Part shown: in pieces, positions 12,744 through 23,991 of the stretch
Numbering within the stretch: the first letter of the stretch is position 1
How the letters are laid out: each line of letters starts with the position of its first letter
From: Ophioderma brevispina
Lineage: Eukaryota; Echinodermata; Ophiuroidea; Amphilepidida; Ophiodermatidae
Length of the DNA: 64,000 nt
Direction of reading: 5' to 3'
NCBI GenBank assembly: GCA_023653785.1
Contig: JAMKCH010072049.1
Coordinates: 1-64,000 of the forward strand
Position numbers and translations under genes: made by a program
The notes under the pieces: generated by a model
What the model was told of the DNA's origin: nothing
What the model saw: only the letters and a program-made list of their open reading frames with translations
Databases searched by the model: none

Positions 12744-13538
12744 TTAACCCTCGTCTCCGAAGGGGGGGGGTGGTTACCACCCCCCCCCCTTCAGGTTCTT
12801 TTCCCCGGCTTGCTAAAACCAAGCCCCCTTTTTTGTGCCAAATTATTTAATGACTTGTTCAATTGACTGTTCCCCTCAATTTTACAAAAACAACATCCCC
12901 AGGGATAGGTAAGATACAGGGTTGTCCAAAAGTGATCGATAGGGGGGGTGAACCACCCCCCCCCCTCCGGAAAGAAGTACCACATGCCTAACACAACACG
13001 GAACTCACAGACACTTGATTTGGTACCAATAGATACTATCGGTCCTCCTCTTTCCATTGATACCAAAATGAGTACACTGCCTAGCATACGTCACAGTTTC
13101 CGTCATAAAGTTCGCTGTCCAGGCAAAACTGCCATTTCCTCCATAGACCACACATTGAAAAATTCAATTTTTCGCAAAAAGTTAGTAAAATCAGATTTTT
13201 AAAAGCTGGTTTTTGACTCTACTTGATGGTAAATGACTAGTTTTAATATAAATGACAATCATTTTAGAGCTATAATATGGTTTTTGAGTCGCTAAATATT
13301 GCGAACTATCAATTTTCCACCCTATATTTCAGTATTTTCGTTCGTACTTTCCCTCCGTCAACATAGGACGTCCATGGTGACGTCCATAATGGGGATGTTA
13401 TCCTTCTTTTGGTACCAATGGCAAGAAGAAACTCTAAGCTAATCCTTTGGTACCAAATTTACAGGAATCGGGCGGGGTGTTCAGTAACGAAATCACAGGA
13501 GTTTTTGTTACAAAAATGCTAGGTAGACGAGTGGCTAA
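12744..13538 (-). mobile_element. piggyBac-like MITE, CCCTCGTCT family, copy 1
   Basis: The left border is TTAACCCTCGTCTCC and the right border AGGTAGACGAGTGGCTAA, a degenerate inverse of TTAACCCTCGTCTACCT. The interior shares landmarks with the copies at 18.85 and 29.23 kb: GGTGGTTACCACCCCC, TTCAGG..CCCCGGCTTGCTAA, CAATTGACTGTTCCCCTC, TTGGTACCAATGGCAAGAAG. The strand given is relative to the 18.85-kb copy. The 98-codon frame on its minus strand mirrors a 114-codon frame in that copy because the DNA is homologous. Neither looks like a transposase. Confidence 0.75.
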
Positions 13539-13547
13539 TGCTAATGT

Positions 13548-13608
13548 AGAGGGTCCATACTAACTGCCAAATGTGTTAAACCTTTTCTGTAGACTAAGAG
13601 GTAAACGA
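13548..13608 (+). repeat. Short dispersed repeat, copy B
   Basis: GAGGGTCCATACTAACTGCC through GGTAAACGA matches the copy at 196-255. It begins just outside the piggyBac-like element to its left. Confidence 0.6.
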
Positions 13609-14478
13609 ATTCCTTAAATAACGCCCCTATGATATTCTGCTCCTGCTCTACTGATTATCTGTATGCTTGTCAATGGCCACTTTGACCTCCTATTGGCCTC
13701 CTGTGCAATCACGCTATAGTTCTGTGATCATATTCAGAATGAAAATTGCTTTCAAATGACTTCAAACAAGCCTAGTATAATCTTAGGTTAGTAATTTTGA
13801 GAAATACACCTTAAAAAATCTCGTTTATTGCAATATAAAGAATCTACCAGGATCGAAATGGTTAAAAGAACACCACGGTAATTTGACCTTGATATTATTG
13901 AAAGTATTAATCACCAATTACCATTAAGCATGAAGTGTGATTCTTGTATACAAACTACAAACACCCTATTCCAATGACAAATCCAATATTTTTTAACCTT
14001 TCAGCCATTGGCTGATTCACTTTATTTTTCTTAATTTTTATCAACTATAATAATCAATATTCCTCTTATAGGCCAAAATGTTCTTGAGTTTAAAAAGTCG
14101 GGGCTGGGGGAACATAATTATTTTGTTTTGGATGAAGTCTATATCTTACTTTAAAAGATTGCTTTTACTTTTAAGACGCCAAACATTTGTCATTTCTAGT
14201 GATTTTGACATCCGCGGTAGTTTACCATGACCTTCAAGATGGCAGAAGATATAGCTTGAGACTGTTTACGTAAAAGCTAATGCGTGCTATTATAGCTATG
14301 ATACGTTTTACCTAATGTAAAATACAAAATAAGAGCCCGGGGAAATTTGACTTTGATAATTTAATTGTCTTTCTTTACCTTCAGTGCTACAAAGACTCCT
14401 ACATGGTGATGTATATACCGTATTTTCTAAGAACTATCAAACTTTCAGCAAGGTTATTTTCCATTTTCTAAAGAAATG

Positions 14479-15345
14479 CCGATCGTAAATAGATTGCAAA
14501 TTATTCTGCTACAAAATTGCCCCAAACCGATGCACAGAGATCTGTTTGCGCTTTACTTCAACTATTACATTACTGACTGACATGTATTACGCATATAACT
14601 TACAATGAACGGTGTTATGGAGTGTTCAGAACTCTTTAAAAGAACGGCGAATAGTTCTGACCTCTCGACACTAATAGATACATCATTGCATGCCGGTTAT
14701 TATTCCTCAACTTAAGGGTGAGTACACCTGCTCACATTTGAAGTGCCATTTTAGACTATTTCTAAAAATTTAAGAGCACATTTTGCTCTTCAATACTTTT
14801 TATCCCATTCATCGGACATTCGGTTCGAAAGTCATCGTCATTCTAGTTCGCCACTGATTTCACAAAAGCTCCTCAAACCACGAAAAACAAAGAAGGTATG
14901 CGCATCGGTAAATATATTGCAATTATTCTGCTACAAAATTGCCCCAAAGCCGATGCCGAGACTGTTTTCGCTTTACTTCAACATTACCATTACTGACTTA
15001 CATATTATAGACCGCCCCCCCATACAAGCTTACCATGAACGCTTGTTATGGAGTGTTCAGACCTCTTTAGGCGAATAGTGGCTGACCTTCGCGAACACGC
15101 AATATGATACAACATCATTGCATGCGGTACTTATTCTCAACTTAAGGGGAGAGTAACACCTGAGTCCCTTGACGTGCCTTATTTGATAGACTATTTCTAA
15201 AAATTAAAGAGCACATTGTTGCTCTTCAAAATTCTTTTTATCCCATTCAAAAGCGGGGCATTCGTTTGGAAAGTTAGCCTCATTCTATTTCGCCGACTGA
15301 TTCAAAAGCTTGCCTCAAAACATAAAAACAAAAGAAATGTGTGCG
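14479..15345 (+). repeat. Tandem duplication, about 425-bp unit, two copies
   Basis: Copy 1 (about 14,479-14,902) and copy 2 (about 14,903-15,345) run in the same orientation. Shared landmarks in order are ATTCTGCTACAAAATTGCCC, CGCTTTACTTCAAC, TTATGGAGTGTTCAGA, CATCATTGCATGC, CTCAACTTAAGGG, GACTATTTCTAAAAATT and TTTTTATCCCATTC. The copies differ by many one- to few-base indels. The 98-codon frame at 15,216-15,512 starts inside copy 2 and I see no family signal in it. Confidence 0.75.
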
Positions 15346-17078
15346 TCCAATTCTTTTGTTTTATATGTTTTCACCCAGCTTTTTATCATTTTTCCTTTAA
15401 ATTCCGTAAGCTTCTAATGGAAGATAGCTTTAAAGTCCTGCAATGGTATCATTTTTTTGAAAAAAATGCATGTACTTCTAAATCTGCTCTCAAAATTTGC
15501 AATTTATTATAACCTAATTTGCATAATGGTAAGAAGTGTGTTTTAGACCATAAGTCGATATCCTGAATGCGCTTTTTTTACACCGTTCCCGGGTTTTTCT
15601 CAGCACGGAAAGTGCTATAAGCTCAAACTTTCAATGTTTATCAACCATACATTCTGTGCTGTCGCCTCGAGCCTTTTTTGACATTTGTCTTATTATTGAA
15701 ACATATATTTAAAATTCAAAACTCCTCCAAACATATGATAAACTTAACAAATTATATTTGCTGCATACAAATTTTGATTTATATTATAAATTCAAAAATG
15801 GCATCTGTCGCGCACGCAGTATCTATGTAGATTAACATAGTTCCAAATTTCAACAAATCCCTACTACATTGGTTACGAGAAAAACCTGGGATTTACTGTA
15901 CCCCCAATCCAAGATGACCGCCCATTATTATGCGAAAGAGGTTGACCTTTGACATTGACCTTTTTTTTTCCGAATATTCTTCACCCCCGTACTAATGACC
16001 TAACGGATCAAAATAGGATGCAAAATGTAATTTTTTATTTTTGGTTCCTGTCCCCTTAACCTAACGTTGACCTTAATCCTACAAGATTTGAAGGTGGATT
16101 CTAGAAGCTCAGATTCAAATTGTAAACAAAATTTCAAAATTTTGCATTTTAAGAGGTCATAGAGGTCACAGCTAGATGTTGTCATTGACTTTTTTATCAC
16201 CGTAGCTAAGGTAAGCCTTCAAGAACTCAGCCGACGGTTGCCGAGGTTTTGGTGGCTGATAAACCCTGGTCCCGTGTTTAAAAACCGGTTCCCACGATCG
16301 GTTGAATCGTCGAGTGTTGGTGGTTATGTTTTGAACCTGCCCATAGCTTGTTGTTTCGTTCGTCGCTTTTTTTTTTGGGTCAAATTGGTAAGGATCACTA
16401 CAATATTATATTCCCACATTTCTAATCATGGAGTTTAGTTGTGGACCATATTTTTCACAAGTCCTGAATTTTTAAATGGCGCATATGTTATCAAAACACA
16501 TATGAATGTTCTCTTTATGTATAATTTACTTTATAACTTTAAAACCAAAACCTCGATTTTTTTTAATTCAAAAAATGATCTCGGCCACCTGCCTATTCTT
16601 TTCGAATTTTTTCACCTGATAAACTTGATTGGATTGAGTAAAAAAGCCCATAACTCGATTGTGATATTCAACAGTGAACAAGACCGATAAATCCATCATA
16701 CTTTTTAATGTTTGCGATGAAATCACGAAATCAAGAAGCCCACCTTTGAAAATTCACTTAGTTTTAATTCATTGAGGATTCAAGAAAATTATTTTGAGTG
16801 ATGTTTTTGCAAATGGACGTATGACGCAATGTGTTTAGTTTATAAACACGGGAAGGGAAATGATGTTTCTGCTACCATCTATACAGTTCACGTTTTGAGT
16901 TATGTGGAGGGTTTCGATGTCATAACGCTTTTTATGGTTTGTTTTAAAAATAAAATGGTGGTTGAATTTGGATACTTCATCGATTGATCGATGAACAAAA
17001 AGTCCACATTCTCGGTCTAAGTATACACAGTTCTCGAATCGTGTATTATTGATTTAGAGGGATACAGAGTCGTGACCG
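15346..17078. other. No gene recognised
   Basis: AT-rich sequence with several short open frames (for example 16,238-16,690) that show no conserved motif, and no repeat pairing with the rest of the window that I could find. Confidence 0.4.
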
Positions 17079-17081
17079 TTA

Positions 17082-17731
17082 CCCAGATAGCACGCATTTA
17101 TTGGCCCAACAATGGTTCCCCATCGGTAAATCTTGGCATCGGCATCTACGGCTCAACGTATATTGGGGGCCACTATTGGTTTTCCATGGACAATGTGAAT
17201 CGGCTTCAAATTCGGCATCCTTTATGGCTAATATTGGCGCATCATATTGGCAATCGGACCAACAGCATATAGAGCCAATTATTGGGAAACGTTGGCCCCA
17301 AGATTGGTAAGCTAATGTTGCCTAAAAATAGCAGGTTGAGAAAACAATAAAAACAGACAGAAATACGCTAAAATCTCTCAAGGACGAGTGTTGTGATCAG
17401 GAACACATATTTCAAAAATATGATACTATATATACCAATTTCAATAAAAAAATAAACTATTTGGACTAGTCAAATATTTAATTAATTTATTTAAATAAAA
17501 GCAGGTTGAAAATATAGGTATTGCCAATAAAAAAATTGAATATTCCCAATATTGGGTCAATATCTATTACCAAGTATTGGCCCAATATTGTGCAAACATT
17601 GGCCGGGCCCAATATTGGTCAAATTTTGGGCCGGGAGAACAAATAATATTGGACCGAAACCTGTAGCCAATACTGGTCCGATATTGAGTATATATTGGGC
17701 CTTCTTGGCCAATTTCTCCATGTTATCTGGG
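17082..17731. mobile_element. Harbinger-like MITE with TTA target duplication
   Basis: It is flanked by TTA on both sides (17,079-17,081 and 17,732-17,734). Termini CCCAGATAGCA and TGTTATCTGGG are near-perfect inverted repeats. A 3-bp TTA/TAA duplication with short TIRs is the classical PIF/Harbinger signature. The interior is dominated by variants of AATATTGGCCC and CCAATATTGG in both orientations, split by an AT-rich section of about 190 bp bounded by a direct repeat of GCAGGTTGA (about 17,331 and 17,501). It has no transposase frame. The three open frames across it are translations of the repeat. Confidence 0.8.
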
Positions 17732-17734
17732 TTA

Positions 17735-18851
17735 TTTTCAGTAGATTATGATATTAAAAATGGGATGTCAATAAGGCAAAATGTAGAAACATGAGCTGAT
17801 TCTAATATTCATGGCGAACCTTAAGGGGGGTATGGGGTCTTAAGGCATTGAACTTCGAAATGATTTTTCTTAATTTTCCTAAATAGTGGTAGATACATGT
17901 TATATATCATATTGTCGCCCGTGTCACAAGTTTTATAATCCATGAAATTTTTGCTCTGGTGCCCCCATGGGAACCCGTAAGGCCTCTGATGGTAAACCTA
18001 GAACGAATGGAATAAATTAACCAAACAGGATACTGGCGAAGAAACTTGGGTGACATATGCAGGAGGTAAATACGCAGTGCACCATGAAGCCGATTTTAAT
18101 ACCATTGCCATGGCCACGGTAAGCGACCAATCGAATAATTCATGCGTAATATTGAATGTATCATATTCAGACCCCATACCCCCCCCCCCTTAATGGCTTT
18201 AAGCGAAAATACATCTACTGAAAAGAAGATCAATAAGTAAACTCGAGAATACAATCACGCATTGTTTCATCAATCTGGTAAATTGTCTTACTTCCTTGGA
18301 GGGCATTGTTGTAAATAATTATGTCTGAGTTACGTCGAGTGTAATCATTTTACCTAGAACAGTTAACCCTTTGGCGATAATCTATTTCGATACAAAATTT
18401 GTTCCAGAGATTTTTGAACCATCTGTATTTATTTTTTTCTTTTCTTTTTCCAAAAACGTTCAGCAAATATACTGGGAAGATCTACGAAATTAAAAGTCCG
18501 ACGTATGCTGCTTAAGGAAATTAGAAAATAACGTTTTTTCTATAATTTTACCCGCCGATAAGAGATTATTGGAGAATATAACGTGAGCGGGTCGACAAGA
18601 AATGTAAACGTCACAAAATCTACATTGCTGCAAAGAATTTGAAGTTGTTATGTTAAATATAAGGATTTCAAATAAAGTATGAAGCCAGTTTTGACATAAA
18701 AAAGCGGATATTTATATTATGATAAACACTTTTCCTCACATCATTTTCATTACTTTTGACGGCATTATCATATTTGGTTACTACCAGCTAAATCGTCTGA
18801 ATTAAAGTCGACAGCCGCACGCATATATTATGTATTAGGGCCCATGCAAGA
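17735..18851. other. No gene recognised
   Basis: Apart from a short C-run at about 18,180 there is no recognisable gene, RNA or repeat pairing. Confidence 0.4.
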
Positions 18852-19620
18852 TTAACCCTCGTCTACCTGGAAGCCATTTTGGTAACAAAATTCCCCTGTT
18901 GATCTGTGATTTTCGTTACTGAACACCCGGAGTAAGGTAAAGGTCATGGTACCAAAGGATGGCTGAGAGTTTCTTCTTTACATGGTTCCTAAAAAGTACC
19001 AACATTCCATTATGACGTCACCATGCATGTTGAGGAAAGTACTTAAATACTGAATATAGGGTGGAAAGAAAAAATGATCTTCGCAATTTTAGCGACTCAA
19101 ATACCTTATTATAGCTCTTAAATGTCATTATATAACATATATAAACTAGGTATTTCCCAGCAAGTAGAGTCAAAAACCGCATGAAAATCTGATTTTCCTC
19201 AACTTTTGGGGAAAAATGAATTTTTTCACTGGTGTGTCTATGGAAATTGGCAGTTGTTTGCTGAAATGCGAACTTTTGATGTATTGTGACGTAATAGATA
19301 GCATGTTGGTACATTTTGTATCAATGCGAAAGAGGAAGACCTTAGCTATCTATTGGTACCAATCAAGTGGTCTGTGATGTTCAGTGTTGTGGTAGGCAGG
19401 TTGGTAATTCTTTCCGAAGGGGGAGGGTTCGCAAACCCTACTCACTTTTGGATCACCATTGATATACCTATACCCCGGGGATGTTGTTTGGAAAAGAGGA
19501 GGGGAACATGTCAATTGACAATTACATTAAATATTTGGCCACAAAAAAAAAGGGTTTTTTTAGTAAGCCTGGGGAGGAAAAAAACTGAAGGGGGATGTCC
19601 CCCTTCGGAGACGGGGTTAA
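18852..19620 (+). mobile_element. piggyBac-like MITE, CCCTCGTCT family, copy 2
   Basis: Exact TTAA lies at both borders (18,852-18,855 and 19,617-19,620). Termini are CCCTCGTCTACC and GGAGACGGGG. The order of shared landmarks is inverted relative to the copies at 12.74 and 29.23 kb, for example GGTACCAAAGGATGGCTGAG near the left end and GGATGTTGTTTGG then GTCAATTGACAATTACA near the right. There is no transposase. The 114-codon frame at 19,353-19,697 runs out through the right terminus and is not a gene. Confidence 0.8.
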
Positions 19621-19900
19621 ATCGCGGGTTTATGCGCAAAACGCCTTACCAATTGCTCAACTGCTTGATTTTTTTTTTCCGTTTACGCTTCGAGTAGACG
19701 CTCGTAACGCAGGCGCGATACTCAATTTTTGCTTGTGACAGCGACGGTAACAGAAATCCTTGATTCTCTTATATCTATTTTTGCTGCTGTCAAAAATTAA
19801 AGCCAATACACTATTTCATTTGAGTCCGCCCATGCAGTTCTGTAATTTATATAGATTTTTTTTAAACTTCATTTTCATTATGTTGATTCCTGATTAAGTT

Positions 19901-19927
19901 TCAAGGTCAAGGTCCAGGTCAAGGTCC
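19901..19927 (+). repeat. Direct repeat of TCAAGGTC
   Basis: Three overlapping or adjacent AAGGTC/AGGTC words lie within 27 bp. TCAAGGTCA is the extended half-site bound by monomeric nuclear receptors of the ERR/SF-1 type. That makes this a possible site, but the words are short and there is no neighbouring gene to support a regulatory role. Confidence 0.3.
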
Positions 19928-20287
19928 ATTAAACGTTTTATTGCACAAAATGTTACAACACACTCACTAACAAATTAAGTAAATTTGTTTTAAAAATCAT
20001 CTTGAAAAAAAACTGTTATAGCAATTTAGCAAACTATTATCAACCCGTGCGCGTAGTCTATAAAATATAGTAAGGGCCTACATTAAGTTTAATTTTTCAC
20101 AAAATATTACAAAATTCCAATATATTTAAAGAATATTAAATTAAAATATATTAAAAATATTTAAATATTCATATTTGAAGCGAGTATAAAACTGCATTAA
20201 ATGAAAATACGGGAGTGGAGATCACGACCTCCAGGAAACGACTATCAAATTGATAATGTCATGTGAGAATTATGTAAATGATTAGTA

Positions 20288-20405
20288 TTAACCGCCGTCT
20301 TATCCTTAGTGAACTTTCTTCTGGTGCGCAAAAATGCCAAAAGCTTTCGTAAAAAGCTTCAAGGTGGTCATTTTCTCATCCTTTCCGGTCCGGGGTGAAT
20401 TTTGG
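20288..20405 (+). mobile_element. Fragment related to the 4.29-kb TTAA element
   Basis: It starts TTAACCGCCGTCTTA and contains ATGCCAAAAGCTTTCGTAAA followed by a TTTTCTCATCCTTTCCGGTCC-like stretch that matches 4,340-4,415. Similarity fades after about 20,405, and a LINE tail begins about 140 bp further on. It is best read as the left end of a truncated member of that family. Confidence 0.5.
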
Positions 20406-20545
20406 GGGAAAATGACTGATTGTGGCTTTAATCCAATAAATCCTTTAATTACAGGGTTTTTATTTTTCAGAATGGCTGATATTGTTCATTTTTCCATCGC
20501 AACCTTATTTACACCGGACGCAATAATATGTTGCTTAAGACGGAC

Positions 20546-21260
20546 AAGAATTAGGTCAATTATATTTATTTTTATTATTTTTATTAAAACTTCTTTATAG
20601 AGGGTAACCTCAATCAGTGATCCAGCACTGCTTTCCATAAGGGCCCTCTTTCTTAAAAGTACATACAGAATCATAATATTATATACATACTAAATAATTT
20701 TAAATACATACTATAAATCATTAGAACATATAAATAAATTATAAATCATTAACTTAATGCTCAAAATTACAACAAAAGCATACAAAATATTACATAGAAG
20801 GCGAATTAAATTACAAGATTAAAAAAATGAAAAACCTATCATAATGACACCCAAAAGTAATACATGCCCCTAAAGGCATGTGTTAAAGGCCTACAGAACA
20901 TTAAACAAAATAATATTACATACCAGAGCCTAAATATTTTTTAAAATTCTTCTTGAAACTAGAGATGCTTATTGAATTTCTGACATAGTTTGGTAGGTTG
21001 TTCCACAATCTGGCCCCGGAGTTCAAAAATGTACGCTTACCCCATTCTGTTTTGATACGTGGATAGCCAAGATAATTAGCACTTTGTAAACGTGTATTGT
21101 AGCAATGAATATTACGATTTTGGATTTTACTAACAAGATATTCCGGTGCCATGTTGTGGACACACTTATACATTAGAATAGATTTGAAATAGTTAGCACG
21201 TTCACATACATTCATCCAATTTAGCTCCTTATAAATTTCTCGACATGTTTTTCCCTAACT
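20546..21260 (-). mobile_element. 5'-truncated LINE (CR1/L2-type), 3' end of the RT ORF plus tail
   Basis: The minus-strand frame (stop near 20,916) encodes the conserved C-terminus of CR1/L2-type non-LTR reverse transcriptases: KELNWMNVCERANYFKSILM, then PEYL, then SGARLWNNLPNYVRNS and FKKNFKKYL. After the stop comes a 3' region with GGGCCCTTATGGAAAGCAGT, GGTTACCCTCTATAAAGAAG and an A-rich tail with AATAAAAATAAATA. This matches in style the tail at 31.86-31.95 kb. Everything upstream of the last roughly 120 residues of RT is missing, as is usual after incomplete target-primed reverse transcription. Confidence 0.8.
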
Positions 21261-23894
21261 TGTATCCAAGAGTTGAGGCTGGTGCATGATTTTATTACCG
21301 GCAGATGTAATCGCCGAATTTAGAGTGGCGAATTTGATTGATCATTAACATGAAGTCTTGTTAAAGAATGTATGAAAGAACGACAAAAAAAGTTATCTAT
21401 TTTGATCTCTTAAACGAAGCCTTGTAAGCCTGATGAAATGTCACCAATTTAATTTTACAGTAAAAAAAAGTCCAAAAGAAATTCTTGCTGTGAAAAAACC
21501 ATTAATTCGTCCACTTAAAATAATGTAGCGTATACCGGTTTGAATTCTTCGCAAAGAGCGAGAGACTGGTTCCAAAAATAACCCCTGTTTCTTCGCAATA
21601 AGTATTATTATTAAATATCACGCAGACAGAGGTGCAAGTGTCGTTATTGAGCCGTAAAAGTGAATAGAGGCTTTATTGTAGAACGTAATAAAAGGCAGTG
21701 TGAGGCTACTTGATGTTCAGCGTTAGCGACTGCAAGCTTCACAAACTATAGGCAATCTTTTTGACAATCTCTGTTTAATGGTGGATCATAATGGGGCAAC
21801 CCACTGAGTGGATTCAAACTATTTTACATTTTGTTAGAGCCTTGTATATAAAACCGAAGTACAAAATTTTATAATCGTAAATTAGGAACGAATTGAGAGA
21901 TAATGGTTCAAATATTTTTATCCTTCTTTATATTTAAAAAATATTCCACGCTTTTGTGAAATTTAACAACATTCATTTATAATTTGATGAATCCCTATAC
22001 CATTTTCCTTATTCCAAAATGATCACAAAAATTCCGGGGTAGGCATCCTACCTAAAGGTCGATCAGGATTTGAAACTTTGAACTGCTTTTGTGCAAAAAA
22101 TTCATCTATTTTCAGAATTCCCATGACATTCATACTGTGCTTCTTTATCAGCAAATTCTTCGGATGTTTCGACTTACTCTCTAAATGACAAAAGAGTGAA
22201 TTCATTCTTTAAGAGTGACGACAGGCTCCACCCTGAAAAGAGTGGAGGAAATTCACACCTGTAATAGAATATCTTTTAAGTCAAATTTACATTTTCAAAT
22301 GATTTTTTTTCAACATTTTGTCAATTATCCCCAAGGGAAAAATGTACCTAAAAAATATTCATCTTAAGATGTTAAATTTCACCTTTTCGAAAGTGGGTCA
22401 GTCACTCTAAAACAGTTAAATTGACTCTTTCGTATTTAGAGAGTACCTAACCGTTAATTTTCCTTCATTCGCTTCAAGTTGGGATTTTGTATTTATTGAG
22501 ACAGACTCAGTTTCTACACAAAAGGTAGCTCAGAAAAAGGTGTTTGCAGGAAACGTATTGGCCAACAATGAAATCTTCGAATGTCTTATATGGTATTTAT
22601 TTTGATACAGGACAAAAAAAAACCTTTTGCAAACGTGCCAAGTGTTAAACAAAAGAATTTTACCAAGCTAAAATGACCATCAGAACAAATATTATATAGT
22701 CCAAGTGGTATTAACAAATGAATTAGAGTGTGTGAAGTAATCCACTATGTGGTTTTATATAAAATGGAATTAGACTATCTGGTTATTAGACCAAAAAATT
22801 TATTAGTGTCATTTCCGAGAAGATGAGCTCTTATGTGACATACTTAACCTATTGGTCTTCAATTCGTTAAATTGAAATTTATTCTTGTTTCGTCCAAGGA
22901 TAGATCTTAATTCAATAACCTTCCTCAAAGCATTTTATTATTAACCTAGTGACTGCTCCTTTCGTTACCTGTTCAAGTGTTTTTCAGTTCGCTCTTTAAT
23001 AGTTGATTTGGTTGTTGTACACCATTGTCCATTCCACTTCAATATCTGCTCTTCACATTTTGTTTTTGCTCCTATCGATTACATCCTTTTTTATTATCTA
23101 GAATTGTAATGCATAAAATTCCGAAATAAATGTGACCTAATTCTGACTTTTCGTGAATTGCAATGACATTGCATTATGATCTAGTTTTACTGCATGTCTA
23201 ATATCACTATTCCAACATAAATTTCCTTCCAATTCAGCCAATAATCTAATCTCAAGGCTATGTCAGGAAAATTGACGGCCCAAGTAAAATGTCTTTTCTC
23301 AGGCTATCTCTATCTCCAAATAACAACAGATCAACAAATTAATTAATTCCGTAGATATTACAGTTTTATAATATCTGTTATCTCTAAATAGAAAATGTGT
23401 TAAACATTGTATGCGATGTGCAAATTAACGTGTGCTATAACAATCGCATTTTCTACTATTGGGAAAATCCTAATTCTGATAAAGGTTACGAGGTGCTTTC
23501 AGAGGAAGTCAATGGGTTAACGTATCTGCAGATACGTTGACGTTATTCCACCCAGATGTTCTATTGTTACGTATTCCACACAGATGTTCTATGTATACAA
23601 AATGCCTTAACTTTTAAAAGGTGTATGCATTGTTTCCCGCCATATTACCAAGGTAGAAAAAGAACTTCCTGTTGTGACACTCGGCGACTCAGACCCGCTA
23701 TCATGTGTAAAAGTCAGTGCTCTACCTGAAAGAATATTGGAAACGCATTATGGAATTCAATGGCCCTAATGAACCTAATGAAATGTTGTGGGTTTGTGTG
23801 GATGTGGGGGATGTTGAAAAAAAATGGTTGGGTGTGTTGTGGTTGTGTAAAAATAAAACGGTCACAAAGAGTGACGCGTAAAGCAGGTGCTAAA
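21261..23894. other. No gene recognised
   Basis: AT-rich. The only notable item is a perfect 20-bp palindrome at 23,519-23,538 (AACGTATCTGCAGATACGTT), followed by two near copies of a CACAGATGTTCTAT-type segment at 23,548-23,592. No exon or RNA was recognised. Confidence 0.4.
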
Positions 23895-23991
23895 CATAGG
23901 CGTCAATCACGGGGGATTTGGTATATACCCCAATATTTTAATGAAGGGGTGTCAATACGACACAGCCACCCCCTTCATGCTGACACCTGTG
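23895..23991. mobile_element. Very short hAT-like MITE
   Basis: Left end CATAGGCGTCAATC and right end GCTGACACCTGTG are imperfect inverted repeats starting CA. The 97-bp body contains a GGGGGATTTGG..CCCCAATATT hairpin. Many invertebrate hAT MITEs share a GGCGTCAAT-type terminus. No target duplication could be verified. Confidence 0.4.

Noticed and set aside
19353..19697. 114-codon frame as a gene, because a related frame exists at 12,791-13,087
   Set aside because: The similarity is explained by the two regions being copies of the same MITE. The frame runs through the element end and has no transposase motif.
19901..19927. Nuclear-receptor response element
   Set aside because: TCAAGGTCA words are present, but there is no adjacent gene and the motif is short. 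Kept only as a low-confidence repeat.
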